64,000 bases of DNA from a bacterium D16-76. Its GTDB lineage: Bacteria; Bacillota; Clostridia; Oscillospirales; Acutalibacteraceae. Both the position numbers and the translations under genes were made by a program. Under the pieces are notes generated by a model, which did no database searches, was not told the origin of the DNA, and was given only the letters and a program-made list of their open reading frames with translations. Each line of letters starts with the position of its first letter. The stretch's first letter is position 1. The DNA lies in contig QZEE01000003.1 of assembly GCA_009917445.1 (NCBI GenBank), positions 1-64,000 of the forward strand. Direction: 5' to 3'. Below, one piece after another: positions 53,897 to 62,758 of the stretch.

Positions 53897-54070
53897 ATGG
53901 CTTACTTTTATCTTTCCTATCAACATCACAAAATTTTCACCAGGTCCTGGGCGCCGGGAAGCGACGCGGGGCCTGCGGGCGCGTGGATGCTCGGGACAGT
54001 TTTGTGCCTTCTGGCCGTGCTGCTCTATACGGTCCTGCGCGCGTTAACCCAGAGAGGTAGAGGTAGATGA
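53897..54070 (+). CDS. Small single-helix membrane peptide coupled to an Xre gene, 57 residues
   Basis: The frame starts with ATG at 53897 and ends TGA at 54068-54070, overlapping the ATG of the next gene (ATGA). The product has a basic, aromatic N-terminus and one membrane helix (WMLGTVLCLLAVLLYTVLRA) with a basic end. The ribosome binding site is weak. Coupled translation with the Xre regulator supports it being real; the function is unknown. Confidence 0.45.
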   Translation: MAYFYLSYQHHKIFTRSWAPGSDAGPAGAWMLGTVLCLLAVLLYTVLRALTQRGRGR

Positions 54071-54843
54071 AGATGAATTTGAACCGCGACTTCCCCAGGA
54101 TACTGGCATTATTACGAAAAGAAAAGGGCCTTAGCCAACGGCAGGCCGCGCAGGATTTGGAGATACCCCAGGCGCTTTTGTCCCACTATGAAAAGGGCAT
54201 ACGGGAGCCGGGGCTGGAGTTTGTGGTGCGGGCCGCCGCGTATTACGGGGTGTCCTGCGACTATCTGCTGGGCTGCACCCCCCACCGCAGCGGCGCGGTG
54301 ATCTCGGTGCAGGAGCTGCCCGGGAAGCCCGTGGGCAGGCCCCGCAAGCACAACAATTTGGCAGAGTACCACCAGCGGGTGCTGATGGGGTCTTTACATA
54401 TTGTATTCGCTCTGCTGAAAAAAATCAATAACGAAAGCCTGATCAAAGAGCTTTCGAATTTCCTGTTTGACGGGGTGTACCGGGTCTTCCGGCTGATTTA
54501 TTCGGCAAACCCCCAGAACCCCCAGGGCCTGTTCTCGTTGGACAAGGGGCTTTATACGGCTTCGGTAGAGGCGGGCAGCGTGCTTTCTATGGCGAAAAGC
54601 CGGTGCTTATTGGGCGGCGAATCGGTAAACGGGCACGCGGGCGTGCCCAAGGAGGACATACCGGCCCTTTCGCCCAGCCATTTGGAGGCGGAGTTCCCCC
54701 AGCACGCGCCGGCGCTGTTTGATTTGATCCATCAAACGGAAAAGGCTATGCAGCCGGAGCATGGGGGGCTTTATACCATACACAGCCAGCAGCCGGGCAT
54801 GGGGTATGGCCAGGAAAGCGCTATACAGAAAGCTTTGGATTGA
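54067..54843 (+). CDS. Xre-family regulator with long C-terminal domain, 258 residues
   Basis: An N-terminal Cro/C1 HTH (ILALLRKEKGLSQRQAAQDL, LSHYEKGIREPGLEFV) is followed by a short RGR-like basic hinge (GKPVGRPRKHN) and an unrecognised helical C-terminal domain of about 150 residues. It may sense a signal or bind partners. Similar proteins occur in Clostridia as single-copy regulators. Its start overlaps the small membrane ORF. Confidence 0.8.
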   Translation: MKMNLNRDFPRILALLRKEKGLSQRQAAQDLEIPQALLSHYEKGIREPGLEFVVRAAAYYGVSCDYLLGCTPHRSGAVISVQELPGKPVGRPRKHNNLAEYHQRVLMGSLHIVFALLKKINNESLIKELSNFLFDGVYRVFRLIYSANPQNPQGLFSLDKGLYTASVEAGSVLSMAKSRCLLGGESVNGHAGVPKEDIPALSPSHLEAEFPQHAPALFDLIHQTEKAMQPEHGGLYTIHSQQPGMGYGQESAIQKALD

Positions 54844-54919
54844 CGGCGGCCCCTTTGGGGCGGCCAAGGGCCGGGGTCGCTTTGTGCGCACCGTAAGAAA
54901 ACCAAATATGAAAAAAAGC

Positions 54920-54949
54920 CTGTCATTTCCAGCGGGATTGTGTTATACT
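54920..54949 (+). promoter_or_regulatory. Candidate promoter of the asnB1 operon
   Basis: CTGTCA (54920-54925) and TATACT (54944-54949) are 18 bases apart, about 80 bases before the first asparagine-synthase gene. Confidence 0.5.
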
Positions 54950-55031
54950 AGGGGAAGGGCAGGATTTTTTATGCCTGCGCCCCAATAAAACCCACGGCGG
55001 TTTGGCCGGCGGGGAAAGGACGGAACGGAAT

Positions 55032-56882
55032 ATGTGCGGATTTATAGGTTTTACCGGCGGCGACCCCCAGCGGGACATGGGCGTGCTGCAAAGCATGGCA
55101 GATGCTATTGCCCACCGCGGGCCGGACGACGCCGATTATTATATGGACGGCAGGGTCTCTTTGGGTTTCCGGCGGCTTTCGATTATTGACCTGGAGGGGG
55201 CCAGGCAGCCGCTGTTTAACGAGGACGGCAGCCTGGTGCTGGTGTTTAACGGGGAGATATACAACTTTCAGGCCCTGCGGGAAGACCTGCTGGGGCGGGG
55301 GCACACGTTCTCTACCAAAGGGGACGGGGAAGTGCTTTTGCACGGGTATGAGGAATTTGGGGCGGGCATTTTGAACAGGCTGCGGGGGATGTTCGCCTTT
55401 GTGATATGGGACAAGGGGAAAGGGGAGCTTTTTGGGGCCCGGGACTTTTTTGGCATTAAGCCCCTGTACTATGCCCAGATGGAGGGGGCCTTTTTGTTTG
55501 GGTCGGAGATAAAGGGCTTTTTGCCCCACCCGGCTTTTAAAAAGGAGCTGAACGAGCGGGCGTTGGAAAATTACCTTTCCTTCCAGTATTCGCCGGGGCC
55601 GGAGACGTTTTTTAAGAACGTGTATAAGATGCCCCCGGCCCATTATTTCCGGTATAAGGACGGCCGGATGGAGACCGAGCGGTACTGGCTGCCGGAATTT
55701 TGCGCGGAGGAAGACAAGCCTTTAGAATACTGGGTGGATGAGATCGAAAAGGTGTTTGACGGCAGCGTGGAGGCCCACAAGGTAAGCGACGTGGAGGTGG
55801 GGTCCTTTTTATCGTCGGGGGTGGATTCCAGCTATGTGGCCTGCTCGGCCCATGTGGACAAGACCTTTACGGTAGGCTTTGACAATGGGGAGCGCTACAA
55901 CGAGACCCATTACGCCCAGGAGCTTTCGGAGATGATACCGGTAAAGAACGTGAGCAAGGTCATTACGCCGGAAGAGTTTTGGGGGAATTTTGGGAAGATA
56001 CAATATCATATGGACGAGCCTTTGGCCGACCCTTCGGCGGTGGCTTTGTATTTTGTGTGCAACACCGCGGCCCAGCACTTGAAGGTCGTGCTTTCCGGGG
56101 AAGGGGCGGATGAGATCTTTGGGGGGTACAACATCTACAAAGAGCCCTTGGAGGTGCCCTGGTATGATAAGATTCCCTTCCCCATCCGCAGGGCTATTGG
56201 GGCGGTGGCGGGGCTTTTCCCGGCACACAGGGGGCTTAACTTCCTGGTGCGCAGGGGCAAGCGGCTGGAAGACCGGTTTATTGGCAATGCGTATATGTTT
56301 ACGGAGAAGGAGCGCCGGGCGCTGCTGAAAAGGCCTACGGACGCCCAGTCCCCGGCCCAGCTGGTGAAGCCCTATTATGACATGGTGCGGGGCAAGGATG
56401 CGGTGACCCGCATGCAGTTTTTGGATTTGAACATGTGGATGGTGGGGGATATCCTGCTGAAAGCGGACAAGATGAGCATGGCAAACTCTTTGGAGCTGCG
56501 GGTGCCTTTCTTGGATAAGGAGATTATGGCGCTGGCTTCGCGGATACCCACCAAATACAGGGTGAACAGCGAAAACACCAAGTTTGCCATGCGCAAGGCG
56601 GCCCTGCGGCGCATGCCGGAGAAGTGGGCGGGCAAAAAGAAGCTGGGCTTCCCGGTGCCCACCCGGGTGTGGCTGAAAGAGGACAAATATTACAACACGG
56701 TGCGGCGGGAGTTTGAAAGCGCAAACGCCCAGGCTTTTTTCCACACGGAAAAGCTGATAAGGCTTTTGGACCGGCACAGGGCGGGCAAGGCCGACAACAG
56801 CCGGCGCATCTGGACGGTGTATACGTTCCTGGTGTGGTACAGGCAATTTTTCCCGGAGGCAGACTATGCAAATGCGAAATGA
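55032..56882 (+). CDS. asnB: Asparagine synthase (glutamine-hydrolysing) paralogue 1, 616 residues
   Basis: The protein begins MCGFIGFTGG, so Cys2 becomes the N-terminal nucleophile of a class II glutaminase domain (HRGPDDADYY, FNGEIYNFQALREDLL). The synthetase domain carries the PP-loop FLSSGVDSSYVAC near residue 260 and SGEGADEIFGGYNIY. It forms amides from aspartate-type carboxylates using glutamine ammonia. It overlaps the ATP-grasp gene by 17 bases and has a close relative at 59270, so one of the two may amidate a D-aspartyl product rather than free aspartate. Confidence 0.9.
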   Translation: MCGFIGFTGGDPQRDMGVLQSMADAIAHRGPDDADYYMDGRVSLGFRRLSIIDLEGARQPLFNEDGSLVLVFNGEIYNFQALREDLLGRGHTFSTKGDGEVLLHGYEEFGAGILNRLRGMFAFVIWDKGKGELFGARDFFGIKPLYYAQMEGAFLFGSEIKGFLPHPAFKKELNERALENYLSFQYSPGPETFFKNVYKMPPAHYFRYKDGRMETERYWLPEFCAEEDKPLEYWVDEIEKVFDGSVEAHKVSDVEVGSFLSSGVDSSYVACSAHVDKTFTVGFDNGERYNETHYAQELSEMIPVKNVSKVITPEEFWGNFGKIQYHMDEPLADPSAVALYFVCNTAAQHLKVVLSGEGADEIFGGYNIYKEPLEVPWYDKIPFPIRRAIGAVAGLFPAHRGLNFLVRRGKRLEDRFIGNAYMFTEKERRALLKRPTDAQSPAQLVKPYYDMVRGKDAVTRMQFLDLNMWMVGDILLKADKMSMANSLELRVPFLDKEIMALASRIPTKYRVNSENTKFAMRKAALRRMPEKWAGKKKLGFPVPTRVWLKEDKYYNTVRREFESANAQAFFHTEKLIRLLDRHRAGKADNSRRIWTVYTFLVWYRQFFPEADYANAK

Positions 56883-58101
56883 TTTTCAGCCCGTTTTACT
56901 GGGCAGCGACATCAATGTGTACGGCATGGCCCGGTCTTTCCACGAGGCCTACGGCATAAACAGCGTGGCTATTGGCAAGGGGGTTTTGGGGCCCTGCACG
57001 GCCAGCCGCATTGTAAAGGTGGAAGTGGTAGAGCCGGAGCTGGAAGACGATGAGGTGTTTGTGAAGACCCTGCGGGACTATGCCAAAAAGTGGCAGAACA
57101 CCGGGAAAAAGCTTTTGCTGGTGCCCTGCGGCGACAACTACATTAAGCTGCTGGTGCGCAACCAGGAGGCGCTGCGGGATGTGTACCGTTTTGAGTGCAT
57201 TGATGAAGAGCTGCTGATGCGGCTCTCTATAAAGGAAAGCTTTTATGAGGTGTGCACGGAGCATGGGTTCTCTTTCCCTAAGACCACCACGTGCTCTTAT
57301 GAGGACCACGAAAACATCCAGCTGCCTTTTGATTTCCCGATGATCATTAAGCCGTCCAACTCGGTGGCGTATTGGAACTGCTCGTTCCCCCACAAGAAGA
57401 AGGTGTTTGTGGCCCGGACAAGGGCGGAGTTTGATGCGATTTTGAAGGCAATCTATTCTTCCAGCTACAAGGATCACTTGATTTTGCAGGAGTATATACC
57501 GGGGGACGACAGCAACATGCGGGTGATGAACTGCTACTGCGGGCGGGACAAGAAGGTGAAGCTGATTGCGCTGGGGAACGCTTTGCTGGAAGAGCACTCG
57601 CCGGAGGGCATTGGCAGCTACGCGGCTATTATCAACGGGTACGACCCCAAGCTAAACGAGAGGATGAAGGGGTTTTTGGAGGGCATTGGCTATGTGGGCT
57701 TTGCCAACTTTGACATGAAGTTTGACTCCCGGGACGGCACCTACAAGCTGTTTGAAATGAACCTGCGGCAAGGGCGCAGCAGCTTTTACGTTACGGCCGC
57801 GGGAGGAAATTTGGCCAAGTGGCTGGTGGAAGACGTGCTGGACCACAAGGAGATGGCGTGCACGGTGGTCAAGGACCGGGTGCTGTGGACGATCATCCCT
57901 ACAAAGATTATTTTCCAGTATGTGCGCAGCGAAAGCGCCAAGGCAGAGGCCCAGGCGCTTTTGAAGGCGGGAAAGGTGTGCCACTCCTACTACTACGAGG
58001 GCGACCGGTCTTTTAAGCGGTGGGTGAATTACCGCAAGAACCAGTTCCATTATTTTGAGAAGTACAAGCGCTACTTTGATAACAAGGGGCTGCGGGACTA
58101 G
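56866..58101 (+). CDS. ATP-grasp ligase, D-aspartate ligase-like, 411 residues
   Basis: The N-terminus FQPVLLGSDINVYGMARSFH and the ATP-grasp core (DFPMIIKPSNSVAYWNC, HLILQEYIPGDDSNMRV, LFEMNLRQGRSSFYVTAAGG) resemble the D-aspartate:peptidoglycan-precursor ligase group and related carboxylate-amine ligases. Such enzymes attach D-Asp to a side-chain amine of the stem peptide. The neighbours (racemase and two amidotransferases) supply D-Asp and amidate it. The start overlaps asnB1, so the two are translated together. A role in making another D-aspartyl peptide is also possible. Confidence 0.8.
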   Translation: MQMRNDFQPVLLGSDINVYGMARSFHEAYGINSVAIGKGVLGPCTASRIVKVEVVEPELEDDEVFVKTLRDYAKKWQNTGKKLLLVPCGDNYIKLLVRNQEALRDVYRFECIDEELLMRLSIKESFYEVCTEHGFSFPKTTTCSYEDHENIQLPFDFPMIIKPSNSVAYWNCSFPHKKKVFVARTRAEFDAILKAIYSSSYKDHLILQEYIPGDDSNMRVMNCYCGRDKKVKLIALGNALLEEHSPEGIGSYAAIINGYDPKLNERMKGFLEGIGYVGFANFDMKFDSRDGTYKLFEMNLRQGRSSFYVTAAGGNLAKWLVEDVLDHKEMACTVVKDRVLWTIIPTKIIFQYVRSESAKAEAQALLKAGKVCHSYYYEGDRSFKRWVNYRKNQFHYFEKYKRYFDNKGLRD

Positions 58102-58170
58102 GGCTGCCTGGGGGCGGGCCGCGCTTTTCAAAGGCTTTGTGTGGGGAACCTGTTTTTAAGGAGGGATGTC

Positions 58171-58896
58171 ATGCCCGGGAGGAAGACGCTGGGGATTATT
58201 GGCGGCATGGGGCCGATGGCTACGGCTTGCCTTTTACAGCTTATTATTGAGATGACAGAGGCGAGGACGGATCAGGAGCATTTGGACGTGATCGTGTTTA
58301 ACCGGCCCGCGGTGCCGGACCGCACGGCGTATATCCTGGACAGGTCGAAGCCCTCGCCGCTGCCAGTGCTTACGGAGACGGCCCGCACCCTGGAAGGGCT
58401 GGGGGCGGGGGTGCTGTGCGCGCCTTGCGTGACGTCCCATTACTTTTATGGAGAGCTTAGCGCTTGTGTAGGCGTGCCTTTTGTGAATATGCTGGCGGAA
58501 ACGGCGGCAGAATTACATAGGGCGGGAAAACGCAAGGTAGGCATTATGGCCACGACCGGGACGGTGCGGACGGGGCTTTTACAGGGGGCGCTGGAAGCGG
58601 TGGGGCTGGAAGCCCGGGCGCCTTCGGAGGTGTGCCAGGAGCTGGTGATGTCGATTATTTATGAGGAGATAAAAGCGGGGAAGGCGGCCAGCCGGGGGAA
58701 GTTTGAGCGGGTGGCCGGAGAGCTTTTTGAAGCGGGGTGCGACAGTGTGGTGCTGGGGTGCACGGAGCTTTCGCTGGTGGAGAAGGATGTTTTGCCGGCG
58801 GGGTGTATGGATGCACTGAAGGTGCTGGCAAAACGGTGTGTGCAGCTGTGCGGCGGTAAATTAAAGGCGGAATATGAAAGCCTGCTGAGCCCCTAA
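58171..58896 (+). CDS. Aspartate/glutamate racemase family protein, 241 residues
   Basis: The protein has the N-terminal IIGGMGPMATACLLQ, the first catalytic Cys region APCVTSHYFY and the second in VVLGCTELSLV, as in cofactor-independent Asp/Glu racemases. Aspartate is the likelier substrate because of the ligase and asparagine-synthase neighbours. The ATG at 58171 follows AAGGAGG. Confidence 0.87.
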   Translation: MPGRKTLGIIGGMGPMATACLLQLIIEMTEARTDQEHLDVIVFNRPAVPDRTAYILDRSKPSPLPVLTETARTLEGLGAGVLCAPCVTSHYFYGELSACVGVPFVNMLAETAAELHRAGKRKVGIMATTGTVRTGLLQGALEAVGLEARAPSEVCQELVMSIIYEEIKAGKAASRGKFERVAGELFEAGCDSVVLGCTELSLVEKDVLPAGCMDALKVLAKRCVQLCGGKLKAEYESLLSP

Positions 58897-58943
58897 ACCA
58901 GAGGTAACCGGCGCGCGTAAGGCTTTGCCAACCGCAGACGGCG

Positions 58944-59098
58944 AAAACGCGGAAAGCGCAGCGCGGGAGTCCAGAGGGACGAAGTCCCTTTGGTGGAGTC
59001 CAGGGGTGAAACCCTTGGCGGGTCCTTAGGGCGGAGCCCTAAGCTGCCAGCGGCCATAAAAGCGACAGCGGGGTTTGGGGCATGGCCCCAAGGTCTTA
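58944..59098 (+). repeat. Dispersed intergenic repeat, copy C
   Basis: AAAGCGCAGCGCGGGAGTCC, GAGGGACGAAGTCCCTTTGG and CCTTAGGGCGGAGCCCTAAG modules follow in family order, ending GGGGC-N-GCCCCAAGGTCTT. It occupies most of the 373-base gap between the racemase gene and asnB2; the remainder shows no gene. Confidence 0.78.
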
Positions 59099-59269
59099 AA
59101 ATCCCAAAAGGAAACGGGGGGAGGCAGTTCTCTTTTGGGAGGCTGAGCGCGGTGGTTTTTTGGCTGAAAAGGATGATGTGTGGTTTACTGGTTGGGGTGT
59201 AAGGGCGGGGCCTTAAAGCCCCCCAAAAAGAAAATGCCCACCCTCTTTTTAAGAAAGGATTGACTTGCT

Positions 59270-61123
59270 ATGTGCGGCTTTGTTGGATTTATGAATACGC
59301 CCCAGGTGCAGAAGCCTGGCCCGGTGATTGAGGCTATGGCCGACCGGATCGTGCACAGGGGGCCGGACGACGCCCATTATTACGAGGACAAGGATATTTC
59401 CCTGGGATTCAGGCGGCTTTCCATTATTGACCTGGAGGGCGGGCGGCAGCCGATTTTGAATGAAGACCAGAGCAAGGTGCTGGTGTTTAATGGGGAAATT
59501 TATAATTACCAAGAGCTGCGGGAAGACCTTTTGAAGCGGGGGCACCGGTTTACCACCCGGGCGGACTCGGAGACGATTTTGCATGGGTATGAAGAGTACG
59601 GGGCGGAAATCTTGCAGAAGCTGCGGGGGATGTTTGCCTTTGTGATATGGGACAAGAAGCAGAAAAAGCTTTTTGGGGCCCGGGACATTTTTGGCATTAA
59701 GCCCTTCTATTATTATAAGAAGGGGGGGCAGTTCCTGTTTGGGTCGGAGATCAAGAGCTTTTTATCGCACCCCTGCTTTGAAAAGGAGCTGGATGAGGCG
59801 TTGATTCCGGAGTACCTTTCTTATGAGTATATCCCGGACGAGCGGACCATCTTTAAAAACGTGTGGAAGCTGCCGGGGGCCCATTGCTTTACCTATCAGG
59901 ATGGGGAACTGAAGACCGAGCGCTATTACCGCATTGAGTATAAAATTGAAGAGGACAAGCCCCTGGAATACTGGGAGGAGGCTATTACCGAGGCCTTTGC
60001 GGAATCGGTAGCCATGCACCAGATAAGCGACGTGGAGGTGGGGTGCTTTTTGTCCTCGGGGGTGGATTCCAGCTATGTGGTGAAGGAAGTCTCGAAAGGC
60101 TCAGAAAAAGTGAAGACGTTTTCGGTGGGCTTTGAAGAGGAAAAGTACAGCGAGCTGCCCTATGCCCAGGATTTCTCTAAGGTGGTGGGGGTGCCCAATA
60201 TCTCCAACAAGGTGTCGGCCGATGATTTTTTTGACGCTATGCCGGAAATCCAGTATTTTATGGATGAGCCCTTGCCCAACCCCTCGGAAATACCCCTGTA
60301 CTTTCTGGCGAAAAACGCCCGGAAGTATGTGAAGGTGGTGCTTTCTGGCGAAGGGGCCGACGAGCTGTTTGGGGGCTACCCCATGTATTTGCAGGGGGGG
60401 CATTTCCGGGATTACACCCGGAAGGTACCCCGCCCCCTTCGGAAAATGGCAGGGGCTGTGGCAAAGCGCATGCCGGAGTTTAAGGGCAAGCACTTTTTGG
60501 TGCGGGGCGGCATGGAGCCCTGGCAGCGGTTTATGCGGGCCAACTATGTTTTTCAGAGCGGGGAGAGGCAGAAGTTTTTAAAGCGGCCGATTACCTCGGA
60601 TTTGCCAGAGACTTACAGCAAGCGCTACTTTGACGAGGTGCCCGGCCTGGACGAGCCCACCCAGCTGCAATATGTGGACATGCACACCTGGATGGTCTAT
60701 GACATTTTGCTGAAGGCCGACCGCATGAGCATGGCCAATTCTTTGGAGCTGCGGGTGCCGTTTTTGGACAAGGAGATGCTGGCGCTTTCGGCCCGCATAC
60801 CCACCCGGTACCGGGCTGACTGCGCTACGGAGACCACGAAGAAGGCCTTGCGCGGCGCGGCCATCAAGCAGCTGCCGGAGCGCACGGCCAACAAAAAGAA
60901 GCTGGGCTTCCCGGTGCCCCTTTCGGACTGGCTGCGGGAGGACAAATATTACAACAAGGTGAAGGAGGCTTTCCAGGGGGACATTGCGGAGAAGTTCTTT
61001 GTTACAAAGGAGCTTATGAAGCTTTTGGACGACCACAAGGCCGGGAAAGCTTTGAACATGCAGAAGATTTGGTCTTTTTATACGTTTATTGTGTGGTATG
61101 ACCAGTTCTTTGTGAAGAACTGA
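59270..61123 (+). CDS. asnB: Asparagine synthase (glutamine-hydrolysing) paralogue 2, 617 residues
   Basis: It starts MCGFVGFMNT with the same N-terminal Cys nucleophile and glutaminase blocks (VHRGPDDAHYYEDKD, FNGEIYNYQELREDLLKRG) and synthetase PP-loop FLSSGVDSSYVVK, SGEGADELFGGYPMY. It is clearly a paralogue of the protein at 55032, similar along its whole length. The start follows AAGAAAGGA. Having two in one cassette suggests division of labour, for example free asparagine versus amidation of D-aspartate in the wall. Confidence 0.92.
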   Translation: MCGFVGFMNTPQVQKPGPVIEAMADRIVHRGPDDAHYYEDKDISLGFRRLSIIDLEGGRQPILNEDQSKVLVFNGEIYNYQELREDLLKRGHRFTTRADSETILHGYEEYGAEILQKLRGMFAFVIWDKKQKKLFGARDIFGIKPFYYYKKGGQFLFGSEIKSFLSHPCFEKELDEALIPEYLSYEYIPDERTIFKNVWKLPGAHCFTYQDGELKTERYYRIEYKIEEDKPLEYWEEAITEAFAESVAMHQISDVEVGCFLSSGVDSSYVVKEVSKGSEKVKTFSVGFEEEKYSELPYAQDFSKVVGVPNISNKVSADDFFDAMPEIQYFMDEPLPNPSEIPLYFLAKNARKYVKVVLSGEGADELFGGYPMYLQGGHFRDYTRKVPRPLRKMAGAVAKRMPEFKGKHFLVRGGMEPWQRFMRANYVFQSGERQKFLKRPITSDLPETYSKRYFDEVPGLDEPTQLQYVDMHTWMVYDILLKADRMSMANSLELRVPFLDKEMLALSARIPTRYRADCATETTKKALRGAAIKQLPERTANKKKLGFPVPLSDWLREDKYYNKVKEAFQGDIAEKFFVTKELMKLLDDHKAGKALNMQKIWSFYTFIVWYDQFFVKN

Positions 61124-61149
61124 TTGGCGCGCGCTTTGGGCTGGGATAG

Positions 61150-61184
61150 GAAACGGTAGGGGGAGCCCCCCTGCCGTTTTGTTT
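61150..61184 (+). terminator. Terminator after asnB2
   Basis: AAACGGTAGGGGG and CCCCCTGCCGTTTT pair with one mismatch around a short loop, followed by GTTTT. Confidence 0.75.
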
Positions 61185-61186
61185 TA

Positions 61187-61285
61187 GGGCAAGACCTTGG
61201 GGCCTGCCCCAAGCCCCGCCAAAGGCGCTGCCTTTGGAATCCGCAAGGGGCCACGGACCCCTTGACCCCTTTTGGGCTGTGGGGA
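61187..61285 (-). repeat. Dispersed intergenic repeat, copy E (inverted)
   Basis: Read on the minus strand it contains AAGGGGTCCGTGGCCCCTT, CCAAAGGCAGCGCCTTTGG and the terminus GGGGC-N-GCCCCAAGGTCTT, immediately beyond the asnB2 terminator. Confidence 0.72.
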
Positions 61286-61296
61286 TGAAAATTTTC

Positions 61297-61326
61297 TTGA
61301 CAAGCAGGCGGGTTTTGTATTATAAT
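61297..61326 (+). promoter_or_regulatory. Promoter of the MATE transporter gene
   Basis: TTGACA (61297-61302) and TATAAT (61321-61326) are separated by 18 bases. Confidence 0.75.
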
Positions 61327-61378
61327 GGCGTAATCGTGAAATTTTGACAGAACAAATAAAAGGAAGGGAAGGTCCTTT

Positions 61379-62758
61379 ATGGAAGGAAACGTGAAAAAAG
61401 AAAACCGGATGGGCACGGCCCCTATGCTGCCGCTGATTTTTTCCATGTCCCTGCCCGCTATGTTCTCCATGCTGGTGCAGGCGCTTTATAACATTGTGGA
61501 CAGCTATTTTGTCTCCCAGGTCAGCGAAAAGGGGCTGGCGGCGGTGTCGCTGGCGTTCCCCATCCAGAACCTGCTGATTGCGTTTGCCGTGGGCACGGCG
61601 GTGGGCGTTACCTCGCTGATTTCCCGCCGGTTGGGCCAGGGCCGGCAGAAGGAGGCGGAATCCGCCGCCAGCCACGGCATTTTGCTGGGGGTGGCTACGT
61701 CGTTGGTGTTTGCGGTGTATGGGGCGTTTTTTACCACGCCTTTTTTCCAGATGTTTGAGTCGGACCCGGAGATTGTCCATATGGGCGACCAGTATATTTC
61801 GATCTGCTGCATTTTCTCCTTTGGGTGCTTTGTGGTGTGCATGCTGGAAAAGATTTTGCAGGGTACGGGCAACATGATCTGGCCTATGATTTTCCAGCTT
61901 ATTGGGGCTATTACCAATATTGTTCTGGACCCTATTTTGATTTTCGGCTTGTTCGGCCTGCCCGCTATGGGCGTGACCGGCGCGGCGGTGGCCACGGTAA
62001 GCGGGCAGATTCTCTCTATGCTGGTGGCGGTGGTGGTGATTGCCACCCGGGAACACCAGGTACATATTACCTTGAAGGGCTTTAAGCTGGATTTTAAGAC
62101 CATACGGGATATTTACGCCGTGGGGCTGCCGGGCATTGTCATGCAGTCCATTGGGTCGGTCATGACCATGGCTTTAAACGGCATCCTTTCCGGGTTTTCT
62201 ACGGCGGCTTACACGGTGTTTGGGCTGTATTTTAAGCTGCAATCCTTTGTGTTTATGCCGGTTTTTGGCTTGAACCAGGGCTTGCTGCCTATTATGGGCT
62301 ACAACTACGGGGCCAAAAACAAGAAGCGCCTGCTTTCCGCTTTTTATAACGGCTGCGCCATTGCCCTTGCCATTATGCTGCTGGGGACGCTGCTGTTCCT
62401 GCTGGCCCCGGCCTGGCTTTTGGGCATATTCAGCGCGTCGGACGAGCTGCTTTCCATTGGCATACCGGCTTTGCGGATTATCTGCACCTGCTTCCCCTTT
62501 GCGGCTTTGGGCATTGTGGTGTCCACCCTGTTCCAGTCGGTGGGGCGGGGGATTTACAGCCTTTTGCAGTCGCTTTTGCGGCAGCTGGCTATTTTAGTGC
62601 CGGCGGCCTGGCTTTTGGCCCGCTTTGTGGGGCAGGTCAACGCGGTGTGGTGGGCTTTCCCCATTGCCGAGTGCGTTTCGCTGGCAGTTTCGGCGGTCTT
62701 TTTTGCCCGGCTGTACCGGTCGGAGATCCGGTCCTTGGAGTCGGCTGCGGTGCGGTAG
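61379..62758 (+). CDS. MATE-family efflux transporter, 459 residues
   Basis: Twelve membrane helices in two similar halves, with MLVQALYNIVDSYFVSQVSE and EKILQGTGNMIWPMIFQLIG in the first half and FVFMPVFGLNQGLLPIMGYN in the second, are typical of the MATE (DinF/NorM) family. Cation-coupled export of drugs or metabolites is the usual role; related MOP proteins flip lipid-linked wall precursors, but sequence similarity here favours MATE. Its own promoter separates it from the asnB cassette. Confidence 0.92.
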   Translation: MEGNVKKENRMGTAPMLPLIFSMSLPAMFSMLVQALYNIVDSYFVSQVSEKGLAAVSLAFPIQNLLIAFAVGTAVGVTSLISRRLGQGRQKEAESAASHGILLGVATSLVFAVYGAFFTTPFFQMFESDPEIVHMGDQYISICCIFSFGCFVVCMLEKILQGTGNMIWPMIFQLIGAITNIVLDPILIFGLFGLPAMGVTGAAVATVSGQILSMLVAVVVIATREHQVHITLKGFKLDFKTIRDIYAVGLPGIVMQSIGSVMTMALNGILSGFSTAAYTVFGLYFKLQSFVFMPVFGLNQGLLPIMGYNYGAKNKKRLLSAFYNGCAIALAIMLLGTLLFLLAPAWLLGIFSASDELLSIGIPALRIICTCFPFAALGIVVSTLFQSVGRGIYSLLQSLLRQLAILVPAAWLLARFVGQVNAVWWAFPIAECVSLAVSAVFFARLYRSEIRSLESAAVR

